DNA of 64,000 bases from Hydractinia symbiolongicarpus (Eukaryota; Cnidaria; Hydrozoa; Anthoathecata; Hydractiniidae), in NCBI RefSeq assembly GCF_029227915.1, contig NC_079889.1, positions 9,302,001-9,366,000 on the forward strand. The letters run 5' to 3'. The translations under genes were made by a program, and so were the position numbers. The notes beneath the pieces were generated by a model, which was given only the letters and a program-made list of their open reading frames with translations, ran no database searches and had not been told where the DNA came from. Every line of letters begins with the position of its first letter. Within the stretch, counting starts at the first letter, position 1. Positions 33,523-44,600 of the stretch are shown here, in pieces.

Positions 33523-34640
33523 TAACGTGAAAAATTAATATGGCAATAAAATTATTGTCCATTTTGAAGATAATTAGTTACCCCGCAATATAATGAAACT
33601 TTCTTTACAGACAAGATATTAATTATCTAAATATTTCATAGTTTATCTAAACACTGATGCAGAAATATAAGTTATACAAAGAAATCAAAGATGAATGTCA
33701 ATTTGATGATAGTCTTTAATCCATAGCCAACAGCTGAATTTTTCTTTTTTCGGCAAGATTTGCTATGCGATTTAATGTGTTCTGGTTTTTGCCTTTCAGA
33801 ATTTCTTCCTTGTGTCTGAAGTATTTATTAATAAAACTCTTCGTAAACGCCAAGAAAAATCTTCCAAAATGTCTAGGTATCGTTCAGGCATGCTATTCAT
33901 TGTCCAGTCCTTATTACAACTTCTCTCAATCAACCAAAATAAATGATGCTTAAAAAAAAGAATGGCAGGCTATTTTTAAAGTTAATATTATAGCTAACAA
34001 AAAATGAAATTTTTAACATTTATATGTACACAAAAATGGCTGCAATTAACTAACGATTTTAAAATTCAAAAGTCATTATTTTGTTTTTTAATTTCAAAAC
34101 GTTTTAACGGCGAAACTCGACTAAGCAACTAGGATTAGAGAGCAACTAGCTGTTGATGAAAAAGTGGTCACATTTTGTGTTTTTGTGAGTTCCTAGGTAT
34201 ATTGCAGCCAAGTAAATGTTTCATAAAAATACTTTTTGTGCGTCAAGTTTGCTAGTTTCTTCTCAGTCAACAAACCACATAAGAGAAATAAGATGAACAT
34301 TCATACTTTTAGCACAAAAGTTGAGACCTCAGATATTTCATTGTTTGTTTGATACAACTATTTGTGGAAATCCGCCTTCAGTAGTTTATGGCAAGTTTTG
34401 CGACATCCATCATCTTGTTTATCAACTTCGTTCATCAATGCTTTTCCAGCAAGAGAAATTGAAACATACCAACACGTGGGTTTTTTTGACACCAGACGAA
34501 GACCAGCATTTGTTACACTTTTCCTTAGTTTGAGTGGGAATGCTGGTTTGGTGCTTCCTCCTGGCCATCCATAGTCGATTAACCCAATGTGACTTGTTTT
34601 AATAGAAGGCGACAAATCAACAATAATGTCAAGAGACTTG
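33523..34640. other. Spacer, no gene recognised
   Basis: Open frames of 60-85 codons occur on both strands at 34,320-34,615, but none has recognisable motifs. They may be part of the decayed Helitron that follows. Confidence 0.3.
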
Positions 34641-34659
34641 AGTTAATAAATTTTTAAAT

Positions 34660-36890
34660 TTATGGCTGGACCATGAGGTTTTGGATCAATCTTAACATAC
34701 AATCTTTTTTTAATGATGACTTTTTAGAGGAGCAGTCTTTTCCTTTTTTACTTCCTAAAGGAAAATCTGGATATAAGGTTGAGCGTGCTGTTCAGTTGTC
34801 ACCAGTCAAATATTTCAACCAAAGATTACTCAGTTATACGCAAATGCTGACTATGTTTTTTTGCCAATTACGTTATGCAACAGATAAATCTATTCAATCA
34901 GATTAACATTTCAGCATGTAAAGTCAGTGGTAACATCAAAGCTGGAAAATTGTAAAATAAATTTAAAGAGGCTGTTCGATCGTTGAAGACAAAGGTTATA
35001 TGTTTATGAAATCTGTCAAAGGAAACCCTGCGTATTGGAAACATTTTTTGTACGATGTACTTGCGATAGTAAAATAATTTGGTGTGCCTTCCTTTTTTCT
35101 TACATTGTAATGCGCTGATTTGAGATGGGATGAACTTGTTTCCATTATAGCAAGGTTGAATAATATTGATATTGATGATAGCGATTTTACCTGTTTTAGA
35201 AAGTGTAAAATCCTGAATCAGAATCCAGTTTTAACTGCCAGGCATTTTCAGTTCAGAGTGGAAACATTCTTCAAAGAAATCTTAATCCGGAAGAGCGGGC
35301 CTTTAGGTGGTGTTGCTAATTAAGCAATCAAAGTTTCATTCATTCTTTTATTTGGGTTAGAGAGGCACCTTTACTGACTACAGACATCAAAGAAGAGTAC
35401 ATAGCTTAAATTGATTCTGTTGTTAGAGCTGATCTTCCTGATGAGACTTTTGAGCCTGAATTATTTAAATTAGTTAGCCAGTATCAAATTCATTCATACT
35501 CAAAGTCATGTCGTAAAATTAAAAATAGTCTGTGTCGTTTTCATTATGGCAGATTTTTCACAGATTGTACAATTTGTGCAAAGCCTTTAAATGATAATAT
35601 GCTTGATAATGAGAAATCAACATTATTGTCTCAACGTTTAAAAGTGTTAAACAAAGTAGGAAATTACATTGATGAATTCCAAAATCCACATAAACCTATT
35701 CAAGAAATTCTTGATTTTTTTAAATTTATGAAAGCGAATATTATCTGGCACATTGAAATTCATTTGCACTGACAACCCAATTCATGTTTCGTAAATAATT
35801 TTTTTGCACTAGGTTTTGAAGCATGGGAAACTAATTTAGATATTCAGCCAGTTTTTAATTACTTTAAGGCTGTCTCTTACATGTGTTCTTATTTTTGTCA
35901 ATGTGAAACTGAATCATCTGTTGCAATGTAAAATGCAGCTGAAGAATCTGGAAACCTCAGTTTTAAAGATAGAATGAAAAAGCTTTCCATCGCATTTTTA
36001 TCTCCCAGAAAATGCTCAAAGCAAGAGGCAGTACCAACTTATGCCTGAATTATGGTCGAGAAAAACATTTCCTGCAGTTTCTTTTGCAAATACCAATTTA
36101 CCCGACAAAAGGTTTAAAATGTGTAAAAATGAAAAAGAGTAGCGTGAGTTACCAGAAGATAGTACAGACGTATTTAAGAGAAATAACCTTGATCGGTATT
36201 TACATAGACCTAATGAAACAGCACTTTAAATGATTTCTGTTATGCACAGTTCTTAGCCTATTATGTTCTTGAGACCAATCCTAAGTTCGTAGAAAAAAAT
36301 GATTGTCAGCAAGAAGTGCTTACTGATGATGGAATCTTTATTAATTTTTCCAAAATCTATCCCAATAATGTCATCCAAAGAAAAAATGAGGTGTCGCATT
36401 GTTAGAAAGTTACTTAGATACCACACTCCTAATGCAGTTAATACAGAAGTGTATTCACGCCATTTATTGATGCTATTTGAACTGATATCTGAAATTCATA
36501 ACACTTGCTACACAAAATTAAATCACCCTGATGTCCTTGCTGTTGTTAATGAAAATAAAGAAAATTTTGAACCTTGGGGTGACCTTGTAGAAAATTCTCT
36601 TAGGAACTTCACTTTTCAACCAAGAACTGACAAGTATGCGCAACAAAAAAATAACGACCTGGTCAGTGAACTAGAAGAGCGGATTGATAAAAATGATGAT
36701 ATTGGAGGTGAAGTTGTAGACTTTCAAATAGAAAATAATTCCAATGCATAAGGACCTCCTCATGCTGCTACACCTAACATCATGTCAGACGATGATATTA
36801 ACCCCTAAATAGCATCCCTAAATTTTAAGCAAAGAAAACTATTTAACCTCATAAACTCTTGGGCTAGAAATCAATATACAAAATGTTGCG
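34660..36890 (+). pseudogene. Decayed Helitron replicase (Rep/Helitron-like N domain)
   Basis: Pieces of a Helitron Rep protein occur in order across several frames. They are SFPFLLPKGKSGYKV and PVKYFNQRLL near 34,740-34,830, RWDELVSIIARLN and NQNPVLTARHFQFRVETFFKE near 35,120-35,280, FIHSFIWVREAPLL near 35,340, SYSKSCRKIKNSLCRFHYG near 35,495-35,550, AWETNLDIQPVFNYFKAV near 35,820, and SSKEKMRCR to FEPWGDLVENSLRNF at 36,370-36,612. LNFKQRKLFNLINSWARN comes last, near 36,820. Many stops and frameshifts interrupt it. The usual GSPHVH catalytic segment is deleted and the PIF1 helicase half is absent, so it is a dead partial copy. Confidence 0.85.
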
Positions 36891-37085
36891 AAGAGGTTGC
36901 CAAGGCAAAGGCATTAAGCACGGCAAGGAAATGGCACGGCAAGGTTACAGGAAAAGGAATCAGCAAGAAGGGTAGGCAAGGCATGGAGGCAAACACAAGG
37001 GCATAGTAGGCAGGCACCAGAAAAGGCATAGGAAGTGTAGGCAAAGGAATGGTCAGCGCTGGCAAGGCCAGGGAACGGCAGGGAC
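36885..37085. repeat. GGCAAGG-type degenerate purine-rich repeat
   Basis: About 200 bp of irregular repeats of AGGCAAGG, GGCATGG and AAAGGCAT abut the point where the Helitron Rep homology stops. One strand is strongly G/A-rich. It may be the junction of a later insertion or deletion that removed the helicase part. Confidence 0.6.
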
Positions 37086-37369
37086 AGACACCTTAATAGA
37101 AAATCATATTAGGCCAGGAGTATAGAACATATTGAGATGCAAATATTTCAAATTCAATAGCTCATAAATGTCAATACCAGTATTTAAACAATCGGTCATA
37201 ACGCCAAAAAAATATCATTTTTTGATAAATCTGAGATTAAAAATTAACTTGGTTCCAATGACAACAACATCGAACAGTCAAGAATTAGAAATAATCTGAG
37301 AAGTCCACAAGAAAGGCAAAAAAAATTAGTAAAAAACGCCCTTTTTGATTTCTTGTTCCTAGCATGTTT

Positions 37370-39107
37370 ATCAACACAAAACTTAGTATACGTAATTCAT
37401 TAACACTCAGATGCTCTTTAAGAGATGAACTGCACTAAATCCGAGAATGGCCCTTATCTTAACAGTTATTATAGAGGCTGCTATATGTTATGAACTGGAG
37501 AGAATATAGACCTACACAACACTACTAATGTCATTATGGCAGTGGAGGTTCTAAGGGAGATCTAACTTAGCATTCTTGAATGCTCAAGTTCTGTGCTCTT
37601 TGTAACTGTTGACCTTGGGCATGTCAAAGAGACATTCTGTCTCAATGTCTAAAAAAACAGTAAAAGAACAATAAAATTTACAGTAAACATTTGTAACCTT
37701 AATTTGCGCATATATTAAGACTTCCATATGATGCGAATACGTTCGTGTTTTAGAAAGTTGTAAGAAAGTCTATTAGCAGGAAATCCAGATGCCTATACAT
37801 ACTCTTTTGACGCATTCTAACTCATCCTAGGTCAGATCTCCATTGTCTCTTGACACAAAAAAGCTTAAAATAACATTTTTATGTAAATACGTCACGATCA
37901 TTCGCTTAACTTTGACTCTAAAATGGTGCACGAAATAAGTAGCACAAAAACTACCATTTTTGCGGCTACCAAAATTTTATAACCGTCATGTCACACTTAA
38001 ACCATGACTGCAAAGACCATGTAAAACATGTCTCCTTGAATTTACGTGCTCACTACAAAGGTAGGTGTTCTACGCATTAAGATCAAGAATTTAAGTACAA
38101 AAAAGATACTTTCGTAGTTTCGGCATATTTTGTTTAATTCCTATTTTTTAAAGACTTTAAACTCAAAAAACACTAGCCTTGAAAAGAACTAAAACTTGAT
38201 GACTGTGATATACTTGTCCTGATGCCAAAAAAACATACAAAAATAGAATCGTCTATCCTATTGCATAAAGCACTTGTGAAATCAGAGACGTACTTAACTA
38301 ACATTCAATGAACACATCAACGAGTACCCCTGCACCTAGATTTCCTGTCTAGAGCAATCACCAACACGGGGCAAAGAGAGCGCAGGGTTAGCGACGTGAT
38401 ATAAAATAGCCTGAAATTTTGTTGAAATATAGTTAACAGAGTTCGGATTTTGTGCTTATGCAATTTTTACAAGAAACTATTTTTATGCAACCAAAAAAAA
38501 AAGACAGGGGAAAAACCGATAGTTATCTAAAAACTATAAAGTGCATATATAAAAAAAATATAAAGTATTTAACATAAAAGGTGAAAGTGAAAAGGATAGA
38601 ATTTTTGTTACACAAAAGGATTATGATAAAACTATATACTTTCCATAAACATCTAATAAAGGGATTTTTTTTACTATATATATATACAAAAAGTTTACGG
38701 GCGTCCAATGTCAAAGTTTATAAGCATCTAAAAAACTTAAAAACATCTGTTACAGTCAAAAATTATGTTTCTGTCCTGATCTGGCTTGCCGAATTTGGCA
38801 AATTCACGCATCGAAAGTAATATTTCTCTCTTGCTTAAATCTTTTAAAACTCTTTTTGTTTCCTGTTTGGAGATTTCCTTTTGTGATTAGCGGACAATTT
38901 TAAGGGCTGGCGCAATGTAATACACGTTTTCCGAATAACATTTTTTTTTAATATTATAATTGTGATATTAAAATTACATTCAACACCATTGAATTGGCGT
39001 TTGTATGACGTTTCAACTTAGCTGGCATGAGAAAGTGCTGTTTTAGTGAAACTATATGTAAAGTTAATGATTTATACTTTTTAAAGAAATTCGGGAAAGG
39101 TGCATTG
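37370..39107 (-). repeat. Repeat X, copy X1 (inverted relative to X2 and X3)
   Basis: This stretch is the diverged reverse complement of 43833 to about 46,000. Clear matches include CTATTAGCAGGAAATCCA, GGCAAATTCACGCATCGAAA and TTAAATCTTTTAAAACTCTT. Its right end at 39107 carries the CAATGCACCTTTCCCGAATT terminus (on the minus strand) seen on the MITE at 32161. The outer limit is less sure, since homology fades at about 37,370. No coding frame is supported. It is probably a non-autonomous DNA transposon copy. Confidence 0.75.
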
Positions 39108-39389
39108 ATGGAAAACTTTTATCTTTTATGGGGATTACCTGTTTCTTACTTGCAATTAATAACTTAGTTGCTATTGCTTTTGGCAGTGGAAATTACCTTT
39201 AACGTTTTATGTTTAATGCGTTAAAAAAATCACGAAACAATATATTCATTCCATGCAAATCTACATTTTTGTCTTTTATTTACCTTAGAATGTACACTTT
39301 TTGGAGATTTTCGCAATTGTAACAATGACAGTTAAGCCTTTACAGTATCTTTAAAAACATCAATGCAAGGTGCATATCATTGCTTTAAG

Positions 39390-40010
39390 TCCTGCATATT
39401 CAATTCAACACAAGCTGTTCGTCATGGATCAATGTTATCTCCTTACTTATATAACATTTAAACTAAAAAAGTTCTTACCATGGTTAGTGAATGTGATGCT
39501 GGGACAACTTTTTACAGTAAATACACAGGTATAACAGTGTACGCAGATCAATTTTTTTTTGGTCAATGCAACACTTCTAGGTCTTCGTAAGATGATCGAT
39601 CTCTCATGGTTTTGAACAGAAAATTAAATTCAATCTGCGAAAAACAGAGTCCTAAAATCTGGAAATGGACTTTTCCATTCTCTCATTTATATCAGGAATG
39701 AAGAGATCGATTGAACAGATGAACTAACTTGGATTTTATTGGAAATACCACAACAAAAACGCTAATTAAGTAGACATTCTTAAATCGCATATACATCACC
39801 GTGTAAATGAATTTTTGGCAGCAACATATGTACTCATATCAGCAGGTATACGTTGTTCACACCCAAATATTTTAGTTGTGTTATTTAATACTCTACTTAT
39901 GCCAAAATTGTCATATGGAATTGCATTGTGTGATATGTCAAAAGCACTGACTATATATGTCAACTGACAAAGCAGAATAGCGTTAAAGTATTTATTCAAT
40001 GTTTCTAAAT
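39390..40010 (+). pseudogene. Decayed LINE reverse transcriptase fragment
   Basis: The + strand reads GSMLSPYLYNI, a stop, then KKVLTMVSECDAG and ITVYADQ, in the order of a non-LTR RT palm (GSVLSPYLF and YADD). The second catalytic Asp is Gln, and stops and frameshifts follow. It lies between repeat X1 and the part of unit A that is shared with unit B. Confidence 0.55.
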
Positions 40011-40449
40011 TTAGTCGCTATATTTTAGAGTCGACTTAAGATTCACTCTTAAAGTAGAAAACACCTGATACACACGCACAACGATACTGTAACTTTCTTC
40101 AAAGTCCTGGTGATCTATGTTTTTTTTTACATTACTATTCCATTAATGCGTGAAAATCTTTCTTTCTTTTACATTAACTCAATATTTAAAACAAAATATA
40201 AAAAGCAATTATTTTTATGTTTTAAATAAACTAAGATTATATTTCCTTAATATCTTATTAAAAACACCAAGATAACATTTACGATTGCTAAAGATCTATC
40301 ATATATACCGACTATATTTAGAAATTTTGCTTTCAGTGCGAACACGATCATGTATTTAAACCACGACCGAGAGACTACAGAAATGTAAATATATCCTTTA
40401 TGCGTACAGATTAACACAAGAATAGGATTTGTCTAGTTAAGCAATTGTC

Positions 40450-40720
40450 TAATTGAGCGATTGCACTGTTTGCATGGCTTTCGTAGCTTAAACAGAAACT
40501 TTAGATGCACTAGAACCACTTTCGTTGAGAGAAGTATCAAGGTGCACTGAGAAGGTTTTCCTTAGTAATAAATCTACCGACTATGCGATAATTGAGCGAT
40601 TGCGCTGTTTGCATGGCTTTCGTAGCTTAAGCAGAAATTTTGGATGTACTAGAACCACTTTCGTTGAGAGAAGTATTAAAGTGCACTGAGAAGGTTTTCC
40701 TGGGTAAATAATTCAAAAAG
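40450..40720 (+). repeat. Tandem duplication, 139-bp period
   Basis: AATTGAGCGATTGC starts at 40451 and again at 40590. Each is followed by TTTGCATGGCTTTCGTAGCT and, further on, ACCACTTTCGTTGAGAGAAG. There are two units, the second truncated or diverging after the GGTTTTCC motif. Unit B has only one such motif (near 59,160), so the doubling is specific to A. Confidence 0.8.
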
Positions 40721-42731
40721 ACTAAGAAAAAGAATAAGAATATTAAATATTATTGCCATGAAGAGTAAGATGTTGATATGCAACTATTTTGTTGCTTTGG
40801 AGAAAAGTTTTAATTCCAATTTCAAATTACAATTCAAGTCAGCACATGCGTGTTTTTAGAAAATTAAAGTAAAATTTTTCTTCGTCATACTGTTAGTTTT
40901 TTATCATTAAATCACATATGGCAGTCAAATTTTTGTAAAAAAAGAAATTTAGAGCCTTTAATCAAATGATAAATCGATAGGTGTCAAAACTACTTTTTTA
41001 GGCTCTACATACAACCAGCTGTGACAGAACCAAATATTTCAAAATAAATGCAGTCTAAAATTTGTAACAATGTAGTCTTGAAAACTTTACTAAACCTTCC
41101 ACTGGTAATACTAGTTTGAGTAAATTTTTGTAGAAAAAAGTATCGTGCTCAGATTTCAATTATAAATTAAATTTTTTGTTGCATAAAAATTACATAATAT
41201 GCAAACCAGTGAAACGTACATGAACAACATCAATGACAAGGAGCTAACAAGCAACTACATGTGCTTTGAACATGCGTCATTAAGAAATATTCGCATGAGT
41301 ATTTCACATCAACAAATTTGTTCATAAAATGTAGCGGATGACCCTCCGGCTTCTTTTTGTACGAAAGAAACTTCTTTTCCTTTTGATTGATGCGAAATTT
41401 TTCTAAAGAAGGATGCCTTAAGGATTATATCGATATTCCTGCCAATCTGTTTAAATTAAACTATTAAAACAGCCAATTGTTATTTTCTTTAAAATGAAAA
41501 TGCATGTTTAGTTGGTTACGGTTAATATAATCTATCCATCATTGCGGATGTCAAGGTCGAAAGTTCATGACCAGTTTTTCATTAGCAAAGAATGAGACGT
41601 TTATTTAAATGCAGTGAAAGAATCTCCTGTATTTAAAAATAGCATCCTGTTATCCATTCCCATTTCCTGCAAGCTAGTAACGTATAATATTTCAAGTAAA
41701 ATCTTGAATTGGAGATTAAGTTAAGCTGAACTGTATTTACGAACCAATAAAGACTATTTTAGTAGTGACACCTCCTTTTGTCATTTTCCGTTTTTTTGTC
41801 TTCGCACCTGATAAATAGTCCTGAATATTTGAAACACAGTATCTCTTTAAGCTGTCTGTAAGAAGAGAAACTGAAAAAGGTCAAACAAGGACAACATATC
41901 ACACCATATTACCAGGTAAATCATTTACATATACGCTGCTTTACATACTGTTTAAATAAGGGTGAAATATGTTCGCTTCCATCGCTTGCGTAATGGTTGA
42001 ATCGTAACTTTTTGATGCTAGTCCAGAGTTTTTTTACATAATAATTAGAATTTCGCATGCGCTTTAGTGTGCCATATTTTCGCTTTGATCACTATTCTTA
42101 TGACTGAATCGTAGCTTCTACAATGCACGTCCAGATTTTTGTTTAATAACTAACAAATGTTTTACGGCAGAAAATGTGAAATATACATTGCACCTGAGGT
42201 ATCCGTCGACCTTCACAGGAAAAACTAGCCTTAGAGTTTTCCAATGGGTATAGAATCACATAGCAGAAATCGTTGTTTCAGTTGCAAAAATCTTCATGCG
42301 CAAAACGCTTCAAATTTTAATTTCACTTCCTTTGTCTGATAAACAAAAATACATATTTATGTTCTTTAAAACAATATTTTTCTTTTTATTATAATTTTAT
42401 TTTACATGTTTTTATGCAGGTAAGTTCCAGTAATACATTTTTAAATCCAGTGTTGTATTCTAGTCCAATCTCAGTGTTTCAGCGTCTAAGCAATTCGAAT
42501 TCACTGTGTTCATTCGAAGCTCCATTGCATAATGTATCTATAAGTTTCACAAAACATATTTTTATGAGAAAATTTTGCTCTCAAATATTTAAAACACGTA
42601 TTCCAGAGCCAAACCATCCTTAGCATAATGTGCGATTCTACCATTTTATTCCTATGTAGGTTTAGGTGCTTGCAAAATAAGGTTTATAAATGTATAATGT
42701 ATAATACCATTATTAGTTTATCATTTGAAGG

Positions 42732-42782
42732 ATGAAGTCACTCTCGAATTTCATGTGTCTGTTCATACTGACCATCAAGTAA
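42732..42782 (+). pseudogene. Relic of the cystine-knot gene start (unit A)
   Basis: ATG plus 15 further codons (MKSLSNFMCLFILTIK) match the signal-peptide start of the ORF at 60917. A TAA then replaces the TAC of the other copy. A few bases later the homology jumps to sequence that lies 1.8 kb downstream in unit B. The gene body is therefore deleted here. Confidence 0.75.
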
Positions 42783-43282
42783 AAAACAATTTTGTTCTAG
42801 TGAATATTCAGCGACCGGTCTTCTAATACTTGTAATTCCTGAGTTGGTCATTGAATTTAAAGACCTGTCAACAACAGGCTTGCGCTTCAAACGTGGATTA
42901 ACTAGCCGGTATGTCATCACAGCGTGGTAATTCTTTGGTAGTGTTATGTACGGGCAAGTCAGCTCTACGTGAGTTTATTAAATTGATTTCAGTATTTAGA
43001 TTTTTTGCTGTAGTTTTGAATTTATTCTGTGTGAAGATCTTTCTTCTGTTCTGAGATCTATCAGGGATCTATCAAGTAAATAACTATATTGAATTATTCA
43101 CACTGTTGCGTTGTGTGTAAATTTGCAGCACGTTCTCTTTACGAGAAGGATTAGTCAAAAAGTCAAAAAGGTTCCTTGCAGTTTTCATTAACGTCTGATT
43201 CGTATATCTTTTTCCACATATTTGTTTTTTTTCATTATATTTAGGAACACCCCTTTGACGAAGGACTCTGCCTTACTGCCTT

Positions 43283-43624
43283 TTGTTGTTTTATTTTATC
43301 GTTATAACGGAGGCTGTGTCATTCCAAAACGAGAAAGTAAATGCGATCAACATAGTCAAACAATACCACTTCCAATCCATCTGCATACTATTTCCATACA
43401 AGTTGAAATTCGCGAACTTGTTGTTTCTTTCTTACAGGCAGTGCTCGACAAATTTATCACCCAAGAAACTTATTAAGCTGTACAAGATCAAGAAAGTTCA
43501 AGATGTTTTAATCCAGAATCTTCAGGTAAAGAAATATAAAAGCTTGCGCATTGCAAAAAAGGACTCAATTGCGAAGGTAAATGAAAAGACAGACCAAGGC
43601 TTTTATTTTTTCCTTATCTGTTAG
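43283..43624 (+). other. Open frame with a hydrophobic, signal-like start (unit A)
   Basis: The frame contains LPYCLLLFYFIVITEAVSFQ, which looks like a signal peptide, then AINIVKQYHF. It runs across a good acceptor (TTTCTTACAG at 43438) into QCSTNLSPKKLIKLYKIKK, with a donor at CTTCAG/GTAAAG near 43,525. No ATG precedes the hydrophobic part in frame. Unit B near 63,190-63,400 keeps the TEAVS and AINMVK phrases but is broken by stops. It could be exons of a small secreted protein or chance; the product is unknown. Confidence 0.25.
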
Positions 43625-44324
43625 TGTTATCGCAGTAAGTACTGCTTCTAACTCGACTACAATTTTTGTCTCTCTTTGGTGCATTTAGAACAGCAATTCC
43701 TTAAAAATCATATACAAAACTAATTCTGACCAAGATCATGTCAAGTGGATTTAACCCAACACAAACTAAAACACTGTAATTCAATTGTAATTAAGAGACA
43801 GGATATTCCCAATAAAAAAGAACATTTTATATCAATACACCTTTCCTGAATTTCGTTAGATAATAAAAAGCATTGATCGCGGCAATAATGCCACTAAATA
43901 TCACTTTCTCATGTCGACTAAGTTGAAACGTCATACAAACGCAAATCCAATAAATAAATGTGATTTTAATATCACACATTATATTTTAGAAAAATGTAAT
44001 TCGGAAAATGTGTATTGCATTGCACCAGACCTTAACAGTGTCCGCTAATTACAAAAAGAAAAGTATTCTTTTCGCGCGTTGCTATATAAAAATGCATAAA
44101 TGCTCCAAAGAGGGAACAAAAAGAGTTTTAAAAGATTTAAGCAAAAGAGAAATAATACTTTCGATGCGTGAATTTGCCAAATTCGGCTAACCAGGAGAAA
44201 TCTATGAACTTTCTTGCTAGTAGAAATTATAGACATTTTACTTTTTGCTTTCCTTTTTGTTTATTAGTTAAATATTTTTTAGCAGATTTTAGGGTTTAGA
44301 AACGTATTAGTTTTTCCACTGGCT

Positions 44325-44425
44325 TATTTCTCGGTTGCAAAGATGAGGGATCGGACTGGATTTAAACCCACGACCTCTCGTTTGCCGGAGAGTAGCTCTA
44401 CTGACTGTGCTATCGATGCAATTCT
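44325..44425 (-). mobile_element. tRNA-derived SINE head, minus strand
   Basis: On the minus strand there is A-box-like TAGCACAGTCAGTAGAGC and B-box GGGTTTAAATCC with tRNA-like spacing. It lies inside the insertion in X2 and faces a second tRNA-like sequence at 44459. Confidence 0.55.
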
Positions 44426-44458
44426 ACCTCCCTAGTATGTTCGTCTCGTCTGCTACAT

Positions 44459-44600
44459 GTGCTAGGTAGAAAGGATCGGATCGATAGTAGAGTTGGTAGA
44501 ACCATCGCCCGGCAAGCAAGAGGTTGTCAACTCAAGACACACCTAATCCATCACCATTGCAGCACTTGGGAAGATAATGAGCAGGGTTACTTTTACCAAA
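44459..44600 (+). mobile_element. tRNA-derived SINE head, plus strand
   Basis: TAGTAGAGTTGGTAGAAC (A-box-like), then GGCAAGCAAGAGGTTGTCAA and CTCAAGACAC (B-box-like), in tRNA order. It is arranged head to head with the copy at 44325-44425, about 35 bp apart. Confidence 0.5.

Larger units (their letters stand above)
40055..43832 (+). repeat. Segmental duplication unit A
   Basis: Long colinear but diverged match to 58,800-63,873 in the same orientation. Shared landmarks include ACAACGATACTGTA, TCGTTGAGAGAAGTATCAA, TCTTTTTGT followed by AGAAACT, AAATCATTTACATATACGCTGC, ACATTTTTAAATCCAG, GGTCTTCT, and GTGCTCGACAAATT near the end. Compared with B, it lacks about 1.8 kb that in B holds most of the cystine-knot ORF and its 3' flank. 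Confidence 0.8.

Noticed and set aside
34358-34615. 85-codon minus-strand ORF
   Set aside because: No recognisable domain; it overlaps equally long plus frames and lies beside a decayed Helitron.
36299-36751. Independent 150-codon host gene
   Set aside because: The frame is the C-terminal part of the Rep region of the decayed Helitron, continuous with pieces upstream.
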